From assembly GCA_030145015.1 (NCBI GenBank), contig JAQYWI010000100.1, positions 1 to 19,915 of the forward strand: a stretch of 19,915 nucleotides of DNA, written 5' to 3'. Below are positions 1 to 7,742 of this stretch, one piece after another. The stretch comes from Desulfobacterales bacterium (GTDB lineage: Bacteria > Desulfobacterota > Desulfobacteria > Desulfobacterales > JAHEIW01). The notes beneath the pieces were generated by a model. The model saw only the letters and a program-made list of their open reading frames with translations. It was not told the DNA's origin and did no database searches. The number at the start of each line of letters is the position of its first letter. Positions within the stretch are counted from its first letter, which is position 1. A program made the position numbers and the translations under genes.

Positions 1-136
1 AACGTATTGGATTGATTGCAAATAAACTCTAAACGAACACGGAGGAAATATCAAGCACAAAAGTAGAATAAAAAATAATTATTTCAGTTATTTAGAAAAA
101 ATGCAGGAAACAAAATAAATTAAAAAGGAGGAGAAC

Positions 137-1492
137 ATGAAACTTAAATTGGCGCTTATCTGCGGTCTGATGTTGATGGTCGGCTGCCATGTGCCCTCTC
201 CGCCGCCCACACAGGACCCGGATGCCGAGCTGATCGAAAAGGGCCGGCAGATCTTTTTTAATGAAACATTTGAAGGTAACGGCCGAACCTGCGGCACCTG
301 TCATCCGGCTGAAAATAATTTTGTCATCGACCCGGCCTTTATCGCCTCGCTGCCGGATGACGATCCGCTTTTTGTGGCTGAATTTAATCCCGATCTCAAA
401 GAAAATTTCGAGAATCCACGGTTGATGAGAGAATTCGGTCTGATTATAGAAAACCTGGATGGGTTTGATGATCTGGCCAACAAATTTACCCTGCGCGGCG
501 TTCCGCACACCCTGGGATTGCCAAACACCATTGACAGCGCTCAGGGCCCTCGGACCGGATGGTCCGGGGATGGCTCACCCGGCGATGGAACCCTGCGATC
601 TTTTGCCATTGGCGCGGTCATCCAACACTTCACAAAAACGTTAAATCGTATTCCGGGCGCTGATTTTCGTCTTCCCACAGATGAAGAACTCGATGCCCTG
701 GAGGCTTTTCAATTTTCACTGGGGCGGCAACAGGAATTAGCGCTGCCTTTGCAGCTTAAGGGTACAGTTGCAAAAAGAGGCCAGGCGCTTTTTTTGAGCC
801 CGACTGAGGGCAAATGCTTTGCCTGCCATTCTAATGCGGGTGCAAACGGTGATCCAGCTGTTTTCGGTCCCAACGTGGGTAATCTAAATTTCAATACTGG
901 CGTTGAGGATCTCCCGGACCAACCCCAGGATTTAACCGGCGAGCTGGTGCCGCCGGATGATGGATTCGGTATTCCCGGCGACGGCACCTTCAACACGCCT
1001 TCTCTGATTGAAGCTGCGGATACGGGGCCGTTTTTTCATAATAATTCGATTGAAACCATAGAAGGTTCGGTGGCCTTTTATAACGGGGATGCGTTCAATA
1101 ATTCTCCAGCCGGCCAGCTTTTGCAGCAGGCAACCGGCAGCGGTATTAATCTGGATGGCACCCAGGTTGTGGAAGTGGCGGCATTTTTACGGGTCATCAA
1201 TGCCCTGGAAAATATCCGGCAGAGCATCGAGCTGTTGGAACCGGTGGCCCAGAAATGGCACCAAACGGTCGAACAAGGCAAGCGCCTGCTCGATCGGGCG
1301 GCAGCGGAAGCCGAGGACAGTATCGCGGTTCTCTCCGGAGGGGGCCTCCACCCGGAAGCCGTAAAGCATCTGAAAGAAGCCCTCCGGTTGACGGAAAAAG
1401 CTCGGTGTAGCTGGTTTTCCAAAAGCCGGTATGCCCGCGAAGCCATCGAACAGCAGGGAAAGGCCCGCGATCAACTGGTGGAAACATCCTAA
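137..1492 (+). CDS. Di-haem cytochrome c peroxidase/MauG-like lipoprotein
   Basis: Seen: 451 codons starting at ATG with a very strong AAAGGAGGAG six bases upstream. The N-terminus is a lipoprotein signal with lipobox M14-V15-G16-C17, so the mature protein should be lipid-anchored on the periplasmic side. Two CxxCH haem sites lie at C52-C55-H56 and C227-C230-H231, with a peroxidase-like segment around residues 287-316 containing PFFHNN (H301). Known of the family: di-haem peroxidases reduce peroxide, and MauG relatives carry out other oxidations. Odd: the mature chain has one methionine (M97) and none after the second haem, so the usual His/Met second haem cannot form there. Residues 360-451 are a charged helical tail not typical of the core family. 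The next gene follows after 31 bases and is probably co-transcribed. The 136 bases upstream are AT-rich, with palindrome AAATAATTATTT at 73-84 and no clear promoter. Family sure; substrate unknown. Confidence 0.88.
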   Translation: MKLKLALICGLMLMVGCHVPSPPPTQDPDAELIEKGRQIFFNETFEGNGRTCGTCHPAENNFVIDPAFIASLPDDDPLFVAEFNPDLKENFENPRLMREFGLIIENLDGFDDLANKFTLRGVPHTLGLPNTIDSAQGPRTGWSGDGSPGDGTLRSFAIGAVIQHFTKTLNRIPGADFRLPTDEELDALEAFQFSLGRQQELALPLQLKGTVAKRGQALFLSPTEGKCFACHSNAGANGDPAVFGPNVGNLNFNTGVEDLPDQPQDLTGELVPPDDGFGIPGDGTFNTPSLIEAADTGPFFHNNSIETIEGSVAFYNGDAFNNSPAGQLLQQATGSGINLDGTQVVEVAAFLRVINALENIRQSIELLEPVAQKWHQTVEQGKRLLDRAAAEAEDSIAVLSGGGLHPEAVKHLKEALRLTEKARCSWFSKSRYAREAIEQQGKARDQLVETS

Positions 1493-1523
1493 ATGATGTT
1501 TAAATTATATGGAGGATACCAAC

Positions 1524-1901
1524 ATGTCTAAGCATTTAACCATAATTGGCATTATCTGTTTTCTGATGATCGGTGCTTTTTCTATCTATGCAGAAAAATC
1601 AACCGAGCTGTATATTCCCATTGGCCAATCTCCCGGCTTGTCCGGTAAATATACGGTCATGGGGAAGATTGATCAGGTCAATCCTGAGAATCAAACCATT
1701 AAGATGTCGGGGGCTTCCGGCAGCTACACCGTAAAAATGACCGAGAATACTTCTATTTACCTGGACAGGAGCAAAGCTCAGCTCAGCAATATCTATGGAA
1801 CCCTGGCCGATTGTAACGGCGGAGACTTGGTTGAAGTGAAATTTGAAGACAATTCCCACAGCAAACCCATCGAGTGGATCAAGGTACAAAAATCTCAATA
1901 G
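1524..1901 (+). CDS. Small exported hypothetical protein
   Basis: Seen: the start chosen is ATG 1524 because GGAGG at 1511-1515 sits eight bases before it; an in-frame ATG at 1509 overlaps that site and is unlikely. The 125-residue product begins MSKHLTIIGIICFLMIGAF, a classical signal peptide with cleavage likely near IYAEK. The mature part of about 100 residues is rich in beta-prone alternation (YTVMGKIDQV, GSYTVKM, GDLVEVKF) and ends at WIKVQKSQ. It resembles small periplasmic OB-like or DUF5666-like beta proteins, but I cannot confirm a family. It lies 31 bases after the cytochrome gene and is followed by a terminator, so the two probably form one transcript. Function unknown; a periplasmic partner of the cytochrome is a guess from position only. 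Confidence 0.75.
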   Translation: MSKHLTIIGIICFLMIGAFSIYAEKSTELYIPIGQSPGLSGKYTVMGKIDQVNPENQTIKMSGASGSYTVKMTENTSIYLDRSKAQLSNIYGTLADCNGGDLVEVKFEDNSHSKPIEWIKVQKSQ

Positions 1902-1936
1902 CGCTGTCGGCGTTACCGCCTAAGAGTAACCCTAGC

Positions 1937-1980
1937 GGGGCTCGGGGAGCAAATCTCCGAGCCCCATTTTTCTCCTCTTT
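1937..1980 (+). terminator. Rho-independent terminator after the cytochrome pair
   Basis: A GC-rich hairpin starts with GGGGCTCGG at 1937-1945, with the returning arm CTCCGAGCCCC at 1955-1965. It is followed directly by ATTTTTCTCCTCTTTTT. It lies 35 bases after the stop of the small exported protein and should end that transcript. Confidence 0.85.
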
Positions 1981-2040
1981 TTCCATTCAATTCGACTTAT
2001 CGGTTTCGGCATGATTTATCTGCCTATTATAAAACTGTAA

Positions 2041-2373
2041 AACTAAAGGACGTCCCCTTTATTGGGGACGTTGGTGAAATATTGACATTTGAATAAAAGC
2101 CTTTGCCAGGCTAAGCCGGTAAACGACAGTTCGAGGCCCCAGGAGGACCATTCGGGCCGGAAAGCGATCCGTCTTCGCTCTGGCGAGCTTCGCCGGACAG
2201 GCACGTCACAGCTCTGGGCGAGGTACACCGCGGCAAGCAAGTTATTTTGGAGGCAGAGAACCTGGACAATCCGGCTTCTATGAGATAGCCGGTTAGTCCT
2301 TCCGCGCCAGTTCCTATCCTTCCGGCGTGAGATAGGCTGCAAAGGTGTCGACCTCATCTGTGTCAACCATAAT
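2041..2373 (-). other. Non-coding stretch with multiple hairpins; candidate RNA or relic element
   Basis: No convincing gene lies here. Seen: a perfect 8-bp hairpin ACGTCCCC/GGGGACGT with a six-base loop (2050-2071); on the minus strand it is followed by a T-rich tract, as a minus-strand terminator would be. Further hairpins are CCGGCT/AGCCGG at 2271-2292, CCTATC/GATAGG at 2313-2336 and a GGCGA/TCGCC stem near 2182-2194. The stretch is much more GC-rich than the AT-rich DNA at its edges. It could be a long 3' UTR of the minus-strand DUF4124 gene, a separate RNA, or a decayed repeat element. Only the hairpins are certain. Confidence 0.35.
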
Positions 2374-2685
2374 TTATTTTTTAGGTTTCTTTTTGGTTTT
2401 AAAGAGTTTCTTTTTGGTTTCTTTATAAAGTTCGATTGCTTTATTTTTGATGATAACCACCAGGGGCGGTTTGATATGTTTGTATCCTTTATCCGTATAA
2501 ACATCTTTAGCGCCTTCGGGCGGCGGGGTATCTGAAAAGTGTTTATTGCCCTTGGCATCCGTCCAATAATATAGCGTAATGCTGGGTTCGAGCTCTTGTT
2601 TTGTGGTTTTATGATACCAATCCCACCCCAGATATCCGCCAATAGCCACAATAATTACGATGATGATAATTAAAGCTTTCTGCAT
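2374..2685 (-). CDS. DUF4124-domain membrane-anchored protein
   Basis: Seen: the start is ATG at 2685, with AAGGGA six bases upstream; the TTG one codon earlier is a poorer choice. The 103-residue product begins with one hydrophobic segment (residues 2-20, ALIIIIVIIVAIGGYLGW). A short soluble part then holds YYWTDAKGNKHFSDTPPP, matching the DUF4124 hallmark of a tryptophan-aspartate turn followed by SDTPPP. The C-terminus is strongly basic (KKKLFKTKKKPKK). Known of the family: small periplasmic or membrane-tethered proteins of unknown function in proteobacteria. It lies 57 bases downstream of the four-helix protein on the same strand and probably shares its transcript. Family moderately sure; function unknown. 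Confidence 0.75.
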   Translation of the reverse strand: MQKALIIIIVIIVAIGGYLGWDWYHKTTKQELEPSITLYYWTDAKGNKHFSDTPPPEGAKDVYTDKGYKHIKPPLVVIIKNKAIELYKETKKKLFKTKKKPKK

Positions 2686-2742
2686 CAATGATCCCTTTTC
2701 TATATTGGTCTATAAAAGAGATTATACGATTATACAAAAATA

Positions 2743-3126
2743 TTAGGATGCGCCGATCCAGGCGAAAATCGCAACACCTATAAAAAAGATCCATTGAAAC
2801 AGTTTGATCACGCCATTTGGGATGTTTGAAGTGGCCGCAATGACAATCTGGGTGATGGCAAAGAAAAAATAGTTGACGGCAATGAATTTTACCAGCAACG
2901 CATCCGCCGTGCCGAAGCTGAATCCCAATCCGATTGCGATCAGCACAATAAATGATAAGACTAAATATACGGAGATGTAATGAAATACACAATGCATTAC
3001 TTTTTTGGGTACATCATCAAAATCTGCCTGCAACATGGGTTTTAAGAAATCTTTGCTGCCGACTGTAAAATGCCCTACATTGACAAATCCGGCTGCCAGA
3101 CCTGATATTAAGATCATCCAATTCAT
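2743..3126 (-). CDS. Four-helix integral membrane protein, unknown
   Basis: Seen: 127 residues from an ATG preceded by GGGAG six bases upstream. Hydrophobicity suggests membrane helices near residues 1-18, 45-70, 77-98 and 108-125. The first loop contains GHFTVGSKDFLKPML followed by an acidic stretch (QADFDDVPKK). A histidine pair flanks the second helix (MHCVFHY). I do not recognise a named family. It resembles small four-helix proteins often annotated only as hypothetical membrane proteins. A candidate promoter lies just upstream (3169-3197) and the DUF4124 gene follows on the same strand. It is real on the basis of its start site, length and composition; its role is unknown. Confidence 0.7.
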   Translation of the reverse strand: MNWMILISGLAAGFVNVGHFTVGSKDFLKPMLQADFDDVPKKVMHCVFHYISVYLVLSFIVLIAIGLGFSFGTADALLVKFIAVNYFFFAITQIVIAATSNIPNGVIKLFQWIFFIGVAIFAWIGAS

Positions 3127-3168
3127 ATCTTTCTCCCGGGTTTTTGTTAGCGGCTGCTTTTAAAAAGT

Positions 3169-3197
3169 AAATTAGGCCCGAGGTGGATGATTGTCAA
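3169..3197 (-). promoter_or_regulatory. Candidate sigma-70 promoter for the two minus-strand membrane genes
   Basis: On the minus strand TTGACA (3197-3192) is followed after exactly 17 bases by TAATTT (3174-3169), about 43 bases before the start codon at 3126. The -35 box is perfect and the -10 box weak (three of six). It is divergent from the purB promoter. Confidence 0.45.
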
Positions 3198-3220
3198 AAT
3201 TTTACGACAGTTTTGGCGGC

Positions 3221-3249
3221 TTGACACGGCATATGCATTTGCCTATACT
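3221..3249 (+). promoter_or_regulatory. Near-consensus sigma-70 promoter for purB
   Basis: TTGACA at 3221-3226, 17 bases, then TATACT at 3244-3249: perfect -35, five of six at -10, ideal spacing. Predicted start is near 3256, giving a leader of about 50 bases. No purine-repressor palindrome was evident on reading. Confidence 0.8.
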
Positions 3250-3308
3250 TTCCGGGTACTCACCAATCTCACAAACCTCATGAACATAAAATTGGAACAC
3301 AGCTGCCT

Positions 3309-4661
3309 ATGAATTTTTCAAACTTAGAAGCCATTTCACCGGTTGATGGTCGTTATCGGCGCGCGGCTGCCGGCCTCGCAGATTATTTTTCAGAAGGCGC
3401 TTTGATCAAATACCGGGTGCGCGTCGAAATCGAATACTTTATCGCGTTGTGCCGTCTGCCGCTGCCGTCGCTAAAGAACGTCAGCAAAAAGGCCTTTGAA
3501 TCTCTGCGCCGCATTTATGAAGATTTTTCTCTGGAAGATGCCCGCAAAGTCAAAGAAATTGAAAAGACGACCAATCATGACGTCAAAGCCGTTGAATATT
3601 ATTTAAAGGAAAAATTTGATGAGCTGGGTTTGAATGCATTCAAAGAGTTTATCCATTTCGGCCTGACATCCCAGGATATCAACAACACCGCTTTACCGCT
3701 CTCGCTCAAAGAGGCCTATCTTGAAGTATTAGGGCCGGCTTTTGATGAGACCGTCGATGATCTTCGCGGGAAAGCACGTGAATGGAAAGAAATCTCCATG
3801 CTGGCGCGTACCCACGGGCAGCCGGCTTCACCCACCACCATAGGAAAAGAAATTTATGTCTTTGTTGATCGTCTCACTTCCCAGATCGACCTTTTAGAAA
3901 CCATTCCTTTTTCAGCCAAATTTGGAGGCGCCACCGGCAATTTCAATGCCCATCAGGTCGCCTATCCCGATATCGATTGGATCGCATTTGCGGATAACCT
4001 GGTCAACAAAACGCTGGGCCTGCGGCGTTCCAAAGTGACGACCCAGATTGATCATTATGATAATCTGGCCGCCTTTTGCGACAACCTCAAACGGATCAAT
4101 ACGATCCTCATCGATTTGAACCGGGATATGTGGTCTTACATATCGCTGGATTATTTCAAGCAGAGAATCAAAAAAGGCGAGGTCGGTTCTTCGACCATGC
4201 CGCATAAGGTCAACCCCATTGATTTTGAAAACTCGGAAGGCAATCTGGGCGTTGCCAATGCAATTTTCGAGCATCTGGCAGGCAAGCTCCCCATTTCGAG
4301 ACTCCAGAGGGATCTGACGGACTCAACGGTGACCCGCAACGTCGGGGTGCCGCTGGCCCATACCCTCGTTGCTTTGAAATCATTGATGCGGGGGTTGAGC
4401 AAACTGATTTTAAATGCGGATGTGATGCGAGCCGATCTGCAAAACAACTGGGCCGTGGTGGCAGAAGCCATTCAGACCGTCCTGCGCCGGGAAGGCTATC
4501 CCCAGCCCTATGAAGCCTTAAAAGCGTTTACCCGCACCCATAATCAAATCGACCAAAAAGCGATTGCCGAATTCATCGAGTCCCTGGATGTTTCCCAAAA
4601 CATAAAGGATGAATTGCGGCAAATTACACCTGAAAACTATACGGGAATCATTGATTTTTAA
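3309..4661 (+). CDS. purB: Adenylosuccinate lyase
   Basis: Does: cleaves succinyl-AICAR to AICAR plus fumarate and adenylosuccinate to AMP plus fumarate, in de novo purine synthesis; cytosolic homotetramer. Seen: 450 residues, close to the 456 of the E. coli type. It begins LEAISPVDGRYRR, typical of that subgroup. ARTHGQPASPTTIGKE carries the conserved active-site histidine H169. The superfamily signature GSSTMPHKVNPIDFEN at about 293-308 contains the mobile-loop serines S294/S295 and K300/N302. The start has only a weak ribosome site, but it aligns with the conserved N-terminus. The next gene begins 20 bases after the stop, so the two are probably one operon. Nothing is missing. Confidence 0.96.
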   Translation: MNFSNLEAISPVDGRYRRAAAGLADYFSEGALIKYRVRVEIEYFIALCRLPLPSLKNVSKKAFESLRRIYEDFSLEDARKVKEIEKTTNHDVKAVEYYLKEKFDELGLNAFKEFIHFGLTSQDINNTALPLSLKEAYLEVLGPAFDETVDDLRGKAREWKEISMLARTHGQPASPTTIGKEIYVFVDRLTSQIDLLETIPFSAKFGGATGNFNAHQVAYPDIDWIAFADNLVNKTLGLRRSKVTTQIDHYDNLAAFCDNLKRINTILIDLNRDMWSYISLDYFKQRIKKGEVGSSTMPHKVNPIDFENSEGNLGVANAIFEHLAGKLPISRLQRDLTDSTVTRNVGVPLAHTLVALKSLMRGLSKLILNADVMRADLQNNWAVVAEAIQTVLRREGYPQPYEALKAFTRTHNQIDQKAIAEFIESLDVSQNIKDELRQITPENYTGIIDF

Positions 4662-4681
4662 CACGTGAGGATAGACACAGG

Positions 4682-5674
4682 ATGGCGAAATTCACCGTAT
4701 TGGTTGAAACGCGACCATTTTGCGCCTTTAACACGGCACCGCTGAATAAATTGAAGAACTCCGGTATGAGAGTGATCGATCTCAGGGGATCGGGTGTCGA
4801 AGATGATGATTTTATCAAAGCCTTAAAGCAGGCCGATGCTGTTCTGTGCGGCAATGATCTGCAGGTAACTGAAGACCTGTTCGATTTGGCTCCGAAGGTC
4901 AAGGTTATCGCCAAATTGGGCGCCGGGTTGGATACGGTCGATATCGACGCGGCCTCCCGCCACGGTGCCGTCGTTTTTCATACACCGGGCGCCAATAACC
5001 AGGCTGTGGCCGACCATACATTTGCCCTTATTTTAAGCCTGGCTCGCAGAATACCTTATTGCGATCAGAGCCTGCGGGAAAAGCGCTGGGAACACACTAA
5101 AATCATGGGAGTTGAAATCTGGCAGAAAACCATTGGCATTATCGGCCTGGGAGCCATCGGCCGCTGTGTGGCGCTGCGGGCCAAAGGTTTTCAGATGAAA
5201 GTGGTGGCCTGTGACCCGTATTGGCCTGCAGGATTTGCCGATCAGGAGGGTATCGAACAAATGCCCCTGGATGAACTGCTAAAGGTCGCAGATATCGTTA
5301 CGATCCACGCACCGCTGACGCCGGAAAACAAAGGATTGATCAATGCCCGGGCGTTTAAATTAATGAAATCCACAGCTCTTTTGATCAATGTGGCCCGGGG
5401 GGCAATTGTCGCTGAATCAGACCTTTATCAGGCTTTGAAAAATGGTGAAATTGGCGGTGCCGGCCTGGATGTGTTTGAGCCGGAACCTCCGACCGAATCA
5501 GCGCTGCTGGAATTGGACAATGTCGTGCTGAGTCCCCATACGGCTGCGTTTACCCATGAGGCCATGGACAATATGAGTATGGGGATTGTGGACCAGCTTA
5601 TTGACTGTTATCAGGGAAAGCGACCCGCGCACCTGGTGAATCCGGAGGTCTACAAAAGTCGTAAAAGATTATAA
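4682..5674 (+). CDS. D-isomer-specific 2-hydroxyacid dehydrogenase (SerA-like)
   Basis: Does: NAD-dependent interconversion of a 2-hydroxyacid and a 2-oxoacid; substrate not readable from sequence. Seen: 330 residues with a substrate-binding N-terminal part, and a nucleotide-binding domain opening at G155-x-G157-xx-G160. The family's catalytic triad is present at R239 (NVARG), E268 (DVFEPEP) and H286 (SPHTAAF). Length fits a short form without the C-terminal ACT/regulatory domain of classical phosphoglycerate dehydrogenase. GAGGA ends ten bases before ATG, an adequate site. It lies 20 bases after purB, likely co-transcribed. A role as phosphoglycerate dehydrogenase would feed serine and glycine into purine synthesis, but that is inference; hydroxypyruvate or other 2-oxoacid reductase is possible. 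The ORF ends in basic residues (KSRKRL). Confidence 0.9.
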   Translation: MAKFTVLVETRPFCAFNTAPLNKLKNSGMRVIDLRGSGVEDDDFIKALKQADAVLCGNDLQVTEDLFDLAPKVKVIAKLGAGLDTVDIDAASRHGAVVFHTPGANNQAVADHTFALILSLARRIPYCDQSLREKRWEHTKIMGVEIWQKTIGIIGLGAIGRCVALRAKGFQMKVVACDPYWPAGFADQEGIEQMPLDELLKVADIVTIHAPLTPENKGLINARAFKLMKSTALLINVARGAIVAESDLYQALKNGEIGGAGLDVFEPEPPTESALLELDNVVLSPHTAAFTHEAMDNMSMGIVDQLIDCYQGKRPAHLVNPEVYKSRKRL

Positions 5675-5727
5675 CTGGTATCGGTTGATTTGCGGTTCTC
5701 GAGGGCATGATCCATTTTTATAAATCC

Positions 5728-5781
5728 TACTCGTCCTCGTGCTCGTTATTCGAGAAACTGATACGAGTACGAGTACGAGTA
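5728..5781. repeat. Imperfect inverted repeat built from a TACGAG word
   Basis: An 18-base left arm (5728-5745) and an 18-base right arm (5764-5781) pair with two differences, one of them a G-U wobble, around an 18-base loop. The right arm is itself a tandem of TACGAG. It lies between the convergent dehydrogenase and DUF3786 genes. The rest of 5675-5900 has no gene or clear terminator. Confidence 0.75.
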
Positions 5782-5900
5782 CGAATCAGGAATATCGAAC
5801 ATGAGGACGATATTTTATTCTCCCTCGCGTCCTCGGTTGCTGCCCAATTAATACCTCCAACAGGCTTAAGCGGACTGAGCCTGTTACAGGTTGTTATCTG

Positions 5901-6563
5901 TCATCTGTTGATTGGCCCCTGCACCAGCGCGGTGGAGACCCTGCTGACAAGACCCCAGATCGCATCCGCTGAGAATACTTCCTCTATCGACCGATCAAAC
6001 AAAACCGAGATTCTGGGATCAAATTCCGCATCACCCTGCCAGAATAAATAATACAACGGGACCCGTGGAAAGGGTAACAACCGATAGGCCGCATCTGCCA
6101 TGTCCACCGCATGAGCCTCTAAATATTCGGCGGCCTTTTTAAACCCTTGCATGTCCCGGCCATAGCGCTTTAAGAGCGCATCGATCTGAAGCGCATGCGG
6201 ACCCTGGAAAAAATGAGCTTCTTTGAGATCTTTGACCCCTACAATTTCCTTATCGAGGGGATACAGCATTTCGACGTTATTCAAATATACCACGGTAACC
6301 AGCTCAAGCAGCGGGTCCGCTGTACTTTCCCATCCCCGGCCTTTATTTCGCTTCAAACAGCGCGAATTGAAGTCCACCAGCACGTCCTCATTTAAAAAAT
6401 GAAAAACCATCTGTCCGGGAGAAGCCGGGCTGAACAGGGTTTGGTTGCAAAGGGTGTTCAAGTCTTTCTTTTGTAAGTCGTCCCAAAAATGAGCCGGAAC
6501 GTCTACCGGGCTTTTATCGGGCGCGAACGCCGGAGGGGGTTGCTTGCGGCGACGATGTTGCAT
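5901..6563 (-). CDS. DUF3786-family protein
   Basis: Seen: 220 residues. The central part holds LELVTVVYLNN, then GVKDLKEAHFFQGPHAL, and near residues 162-190 FPRVPLYYLFWQGDAEFDPR followed by SVLFDRSIEEVF. This order (leucine-rich helix, F-F-G-P block, F-P-x-V-P then W-x-x-D-x-E-F) is the pattern I associate with DUF3786, a family seen mainly in anaerobes and of unknown function. The N-terminus is basic and proline-rich (MQHRRRKQPPP), with no signal peptide, so it is probably cytosolic. AGGA lies about ten bases upstream of the ATG. It is separated from mutM, on the same strand upstream, by a long inverted repeat, so independent expression is likely. Family fairly sure; no catalytic residues can be named. 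Confidence 0.78.
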   Translation of the reverse strand: MQHRRRKQPPPAFAPDKSPVDVPAHFWDDLQKKDLNTLCNQTLFSPASPGQMVFHFLNEDVLVDFNSRCLKRNKGRGWESTADPLLELVTVVYLNNVEMLYPLDKEIVGVKDLKEAHFFQGPHALQIDALLKRYGRDMQGFKKAAEYLEAHAVDMADAAYRLLPFPRVPLYYLFWQGDAEFDPRISVLFDRSIEEVFSADAIWGLVSRVSTALVQGPINR

Positions 6564-6587
6564 CTGCAGGTATTCCTATTTAAAGAT

Positions 6588-6689
6588 GGAGTAATGGAGT
6601 GATGGAGTATTGGGGTATTGGAAAATCAAATCTCGTGTCAACAATGCCATTTTATCCAACACTCCAATACTCCATCACTCCAACGCTCC
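6588..6689. repeat. Long inverted repeat built from an ATGGAGT-like word
   Basis: Two 34-base arms (6588-6621 and 6656-6689) are reverse complements with five differences and an uninterrupted 19-base core, around a 34-base loop. Each arm is a degenerate tandem of TGGAGT and TGATGGAG words. It starts 25 bases upstream of the DUF3786 start and ends five bases from the mutM stop. As RNA it could act as a processing site or block read-through; it has no T-run. Confidence 0.85.
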
Positions 6690-6693
6690 AGGC

Positions 6694-7524
6694 TTATATT
6701 TTTTGACACTTCGGACATATATGCGTACTGCGCTGACCGACGACGATTCTTTGGATTTTCGCCTGACATCGCGGGCAGGGCAGGTCGGTTCGCCGGAAAA
6801 CCTTCAACTCATCGCGATTGCGTCCCTGATGATTGGCGATGGAATAAAAGTTGGTTTTAGCGGTACCCAATGAGGTTCCTAGATTTTTTAGTCCGCGTTC
6901 GAGGACTCTGGGAATCGCCCGATGAAGCGCCCGGATCTCGGACTGAGTTAATGATGCCGCGATCCGGCAAGGGTGAATCTCTGACTCCCACAGGGCCTCA
7001 TCGACGTAGATGTTGCCGAGTCCGGCAATAAAGGTCTGATCCAGCAGCAAAGGCTTTAGCATTCGTTTGCGCGGGCTTAGGTCCCCTGCAAAAATTTTCC
7101 GGGTATAGGCGGTTGCCAGCGGTTCCGGCCCTAAGCGGTCTAATATTTTTTCAGCATGCGAGGTCAAATATAACCGGCCAAATTTACGGGTGTCATGAAA
7201 ACGCAGCTGTCTTCCGTCTGCAAGGCTTAGAATCACATGCTCATGTTTCTTGCGGGGCAAATCGTAAGACACCAGATGCAGGCGGCCCGACATGCGCAGG
7301 TGTATGAGCAAGTTATCTCCGTTTTTGAAGTCAAAAACAATGAATTTACCGCGACGCCGGATGGCTGATACGCTTTTGCCTCTGATACGATTACAAAACA
7401 CTTTTGCGGACGGCTCTGCAATCGTGCGTGACCAGAAAACCTTCGCACCCTTTATGGTTGTGCCTTCAACGCCGGCTGCCTTTAAATCGTTGACAATGGT
7501 TTGTACTTCTGGAAGTTCGGGCAT
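6694..7524 (-). CDS. mutM: Formamidopyrimidine-DNA glycosylase (Fpg)
   Basis: Does: removes 8-oxoguanine and formamidopyrimidines from DNA and nicks the abasic site (base-excision repair). Seen: the start must be ATG 7524, because the family needs MPELPEV with proline 2 exposed as the nucleophile; a TTG two codons earlier is excluded. The 276 residues contain P2, E3, K60, M78 and the DTRKFGR segment at 111-117. The helix-two-turn-helix part is GLGNIYVDEALW with N171. The C-terminal zinc finger has C250, C253, C270 and C273 (two CxxC pairs 16 apart). All known catalytic and zinc residues are intact and the length is normal. The ribosome site is weak. It is flanked by inverted-repeat elements on both sides, so it is probably a single-gene transcript. 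Confidence 0.96.
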   Translation of the reverse strand: MPELPEVQTIVNDLKAAGVEGTTIKGAKVFWSRTIAEPSAKVFCNRIRGKSVSAIRRRGKFIVFDFKNGDNLLIHLRMSGRLHLVSYDLPRKKHEHVILSLADGRQLRFHDTRKFGRLYLTSHAEKILDRLGPEPLATAYTRKIFAGDLSPRKRMLKPLLLDQTFIAGLGNIYVDEALWESEIHPCRIAASLTQSEIRALHRAIPRVLERGLKNLGTSLGTAKTNFYSIANHQGRNRDELKVFRRTDLPCPRCQAKIQRIVVGQRSTHICPKCQKI

Positions 7525-7557
7525 GTTCAACCAGTTTTCAGGTTTCGGGTATTACCA

Positions 7558-7726
7558 GGTGTCAGGTCCTCAAGGTCTAAGGTGTCGCGCACACGTTCTA
7601 TTGGTTTGATTGGTTCAATTCGTTCAATGGGTTCGTTTTAAGATAACCAATTCAACCAATGAAACAAATAAAACTAATTTAACCAAATTCTTGTGCCTTG
7701 AGCCTTTGAAAACTGAACCTGACACC
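7558..7726. repeat. Nested inverted-repeat element between mutM and acyl-CoA dehydrogenase
   Basis: Outer arms are perfect: GGTGTCAGGT at 7558-7567 and ACCTGACACC at 7717-7726. Inside, TCAAGG-type words and TTGGTT/CAAT-type words on the left recur as imperfect reverse complements on the right (TTGGTTTGATTGGTTC at 7601-7616; AACCAATTCAACCAAT at 7645-7660), so most of the 169 bases folds on itself. It fills most of the 354-base gap; the acyl-CoA dehydrogenase promoter begins 17 bases further on. Confidence 0.7.
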
Positions 7727-7742
7727 ATAGCTTGAATAACGA

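Noticed and set aside
2120..2160. GTTCGAGGCC, similar to a tRNA T-loop
   Set aside because: No acceptor, D or anticodon stems could be paired around it, and no CCA-proximal stem is present.
2043..2651. 202-codon minus-strand ORF overlapping the DUF4124 gene
   Set aside because: It runs out of frame through the DUF4124 gene and then through the hairpin-rich non-coding block. Composition is Arg/Ser/Lys-rich with no domain.
5707..6051. Plus-strand ORF with a repeated Arg-Val segment
   Set aside because: The Arg-Val run is the translation of the TACGAG repeat arm, and the rest overlaps the 3' end of the well-supported DUF3786 gene on the other strand.
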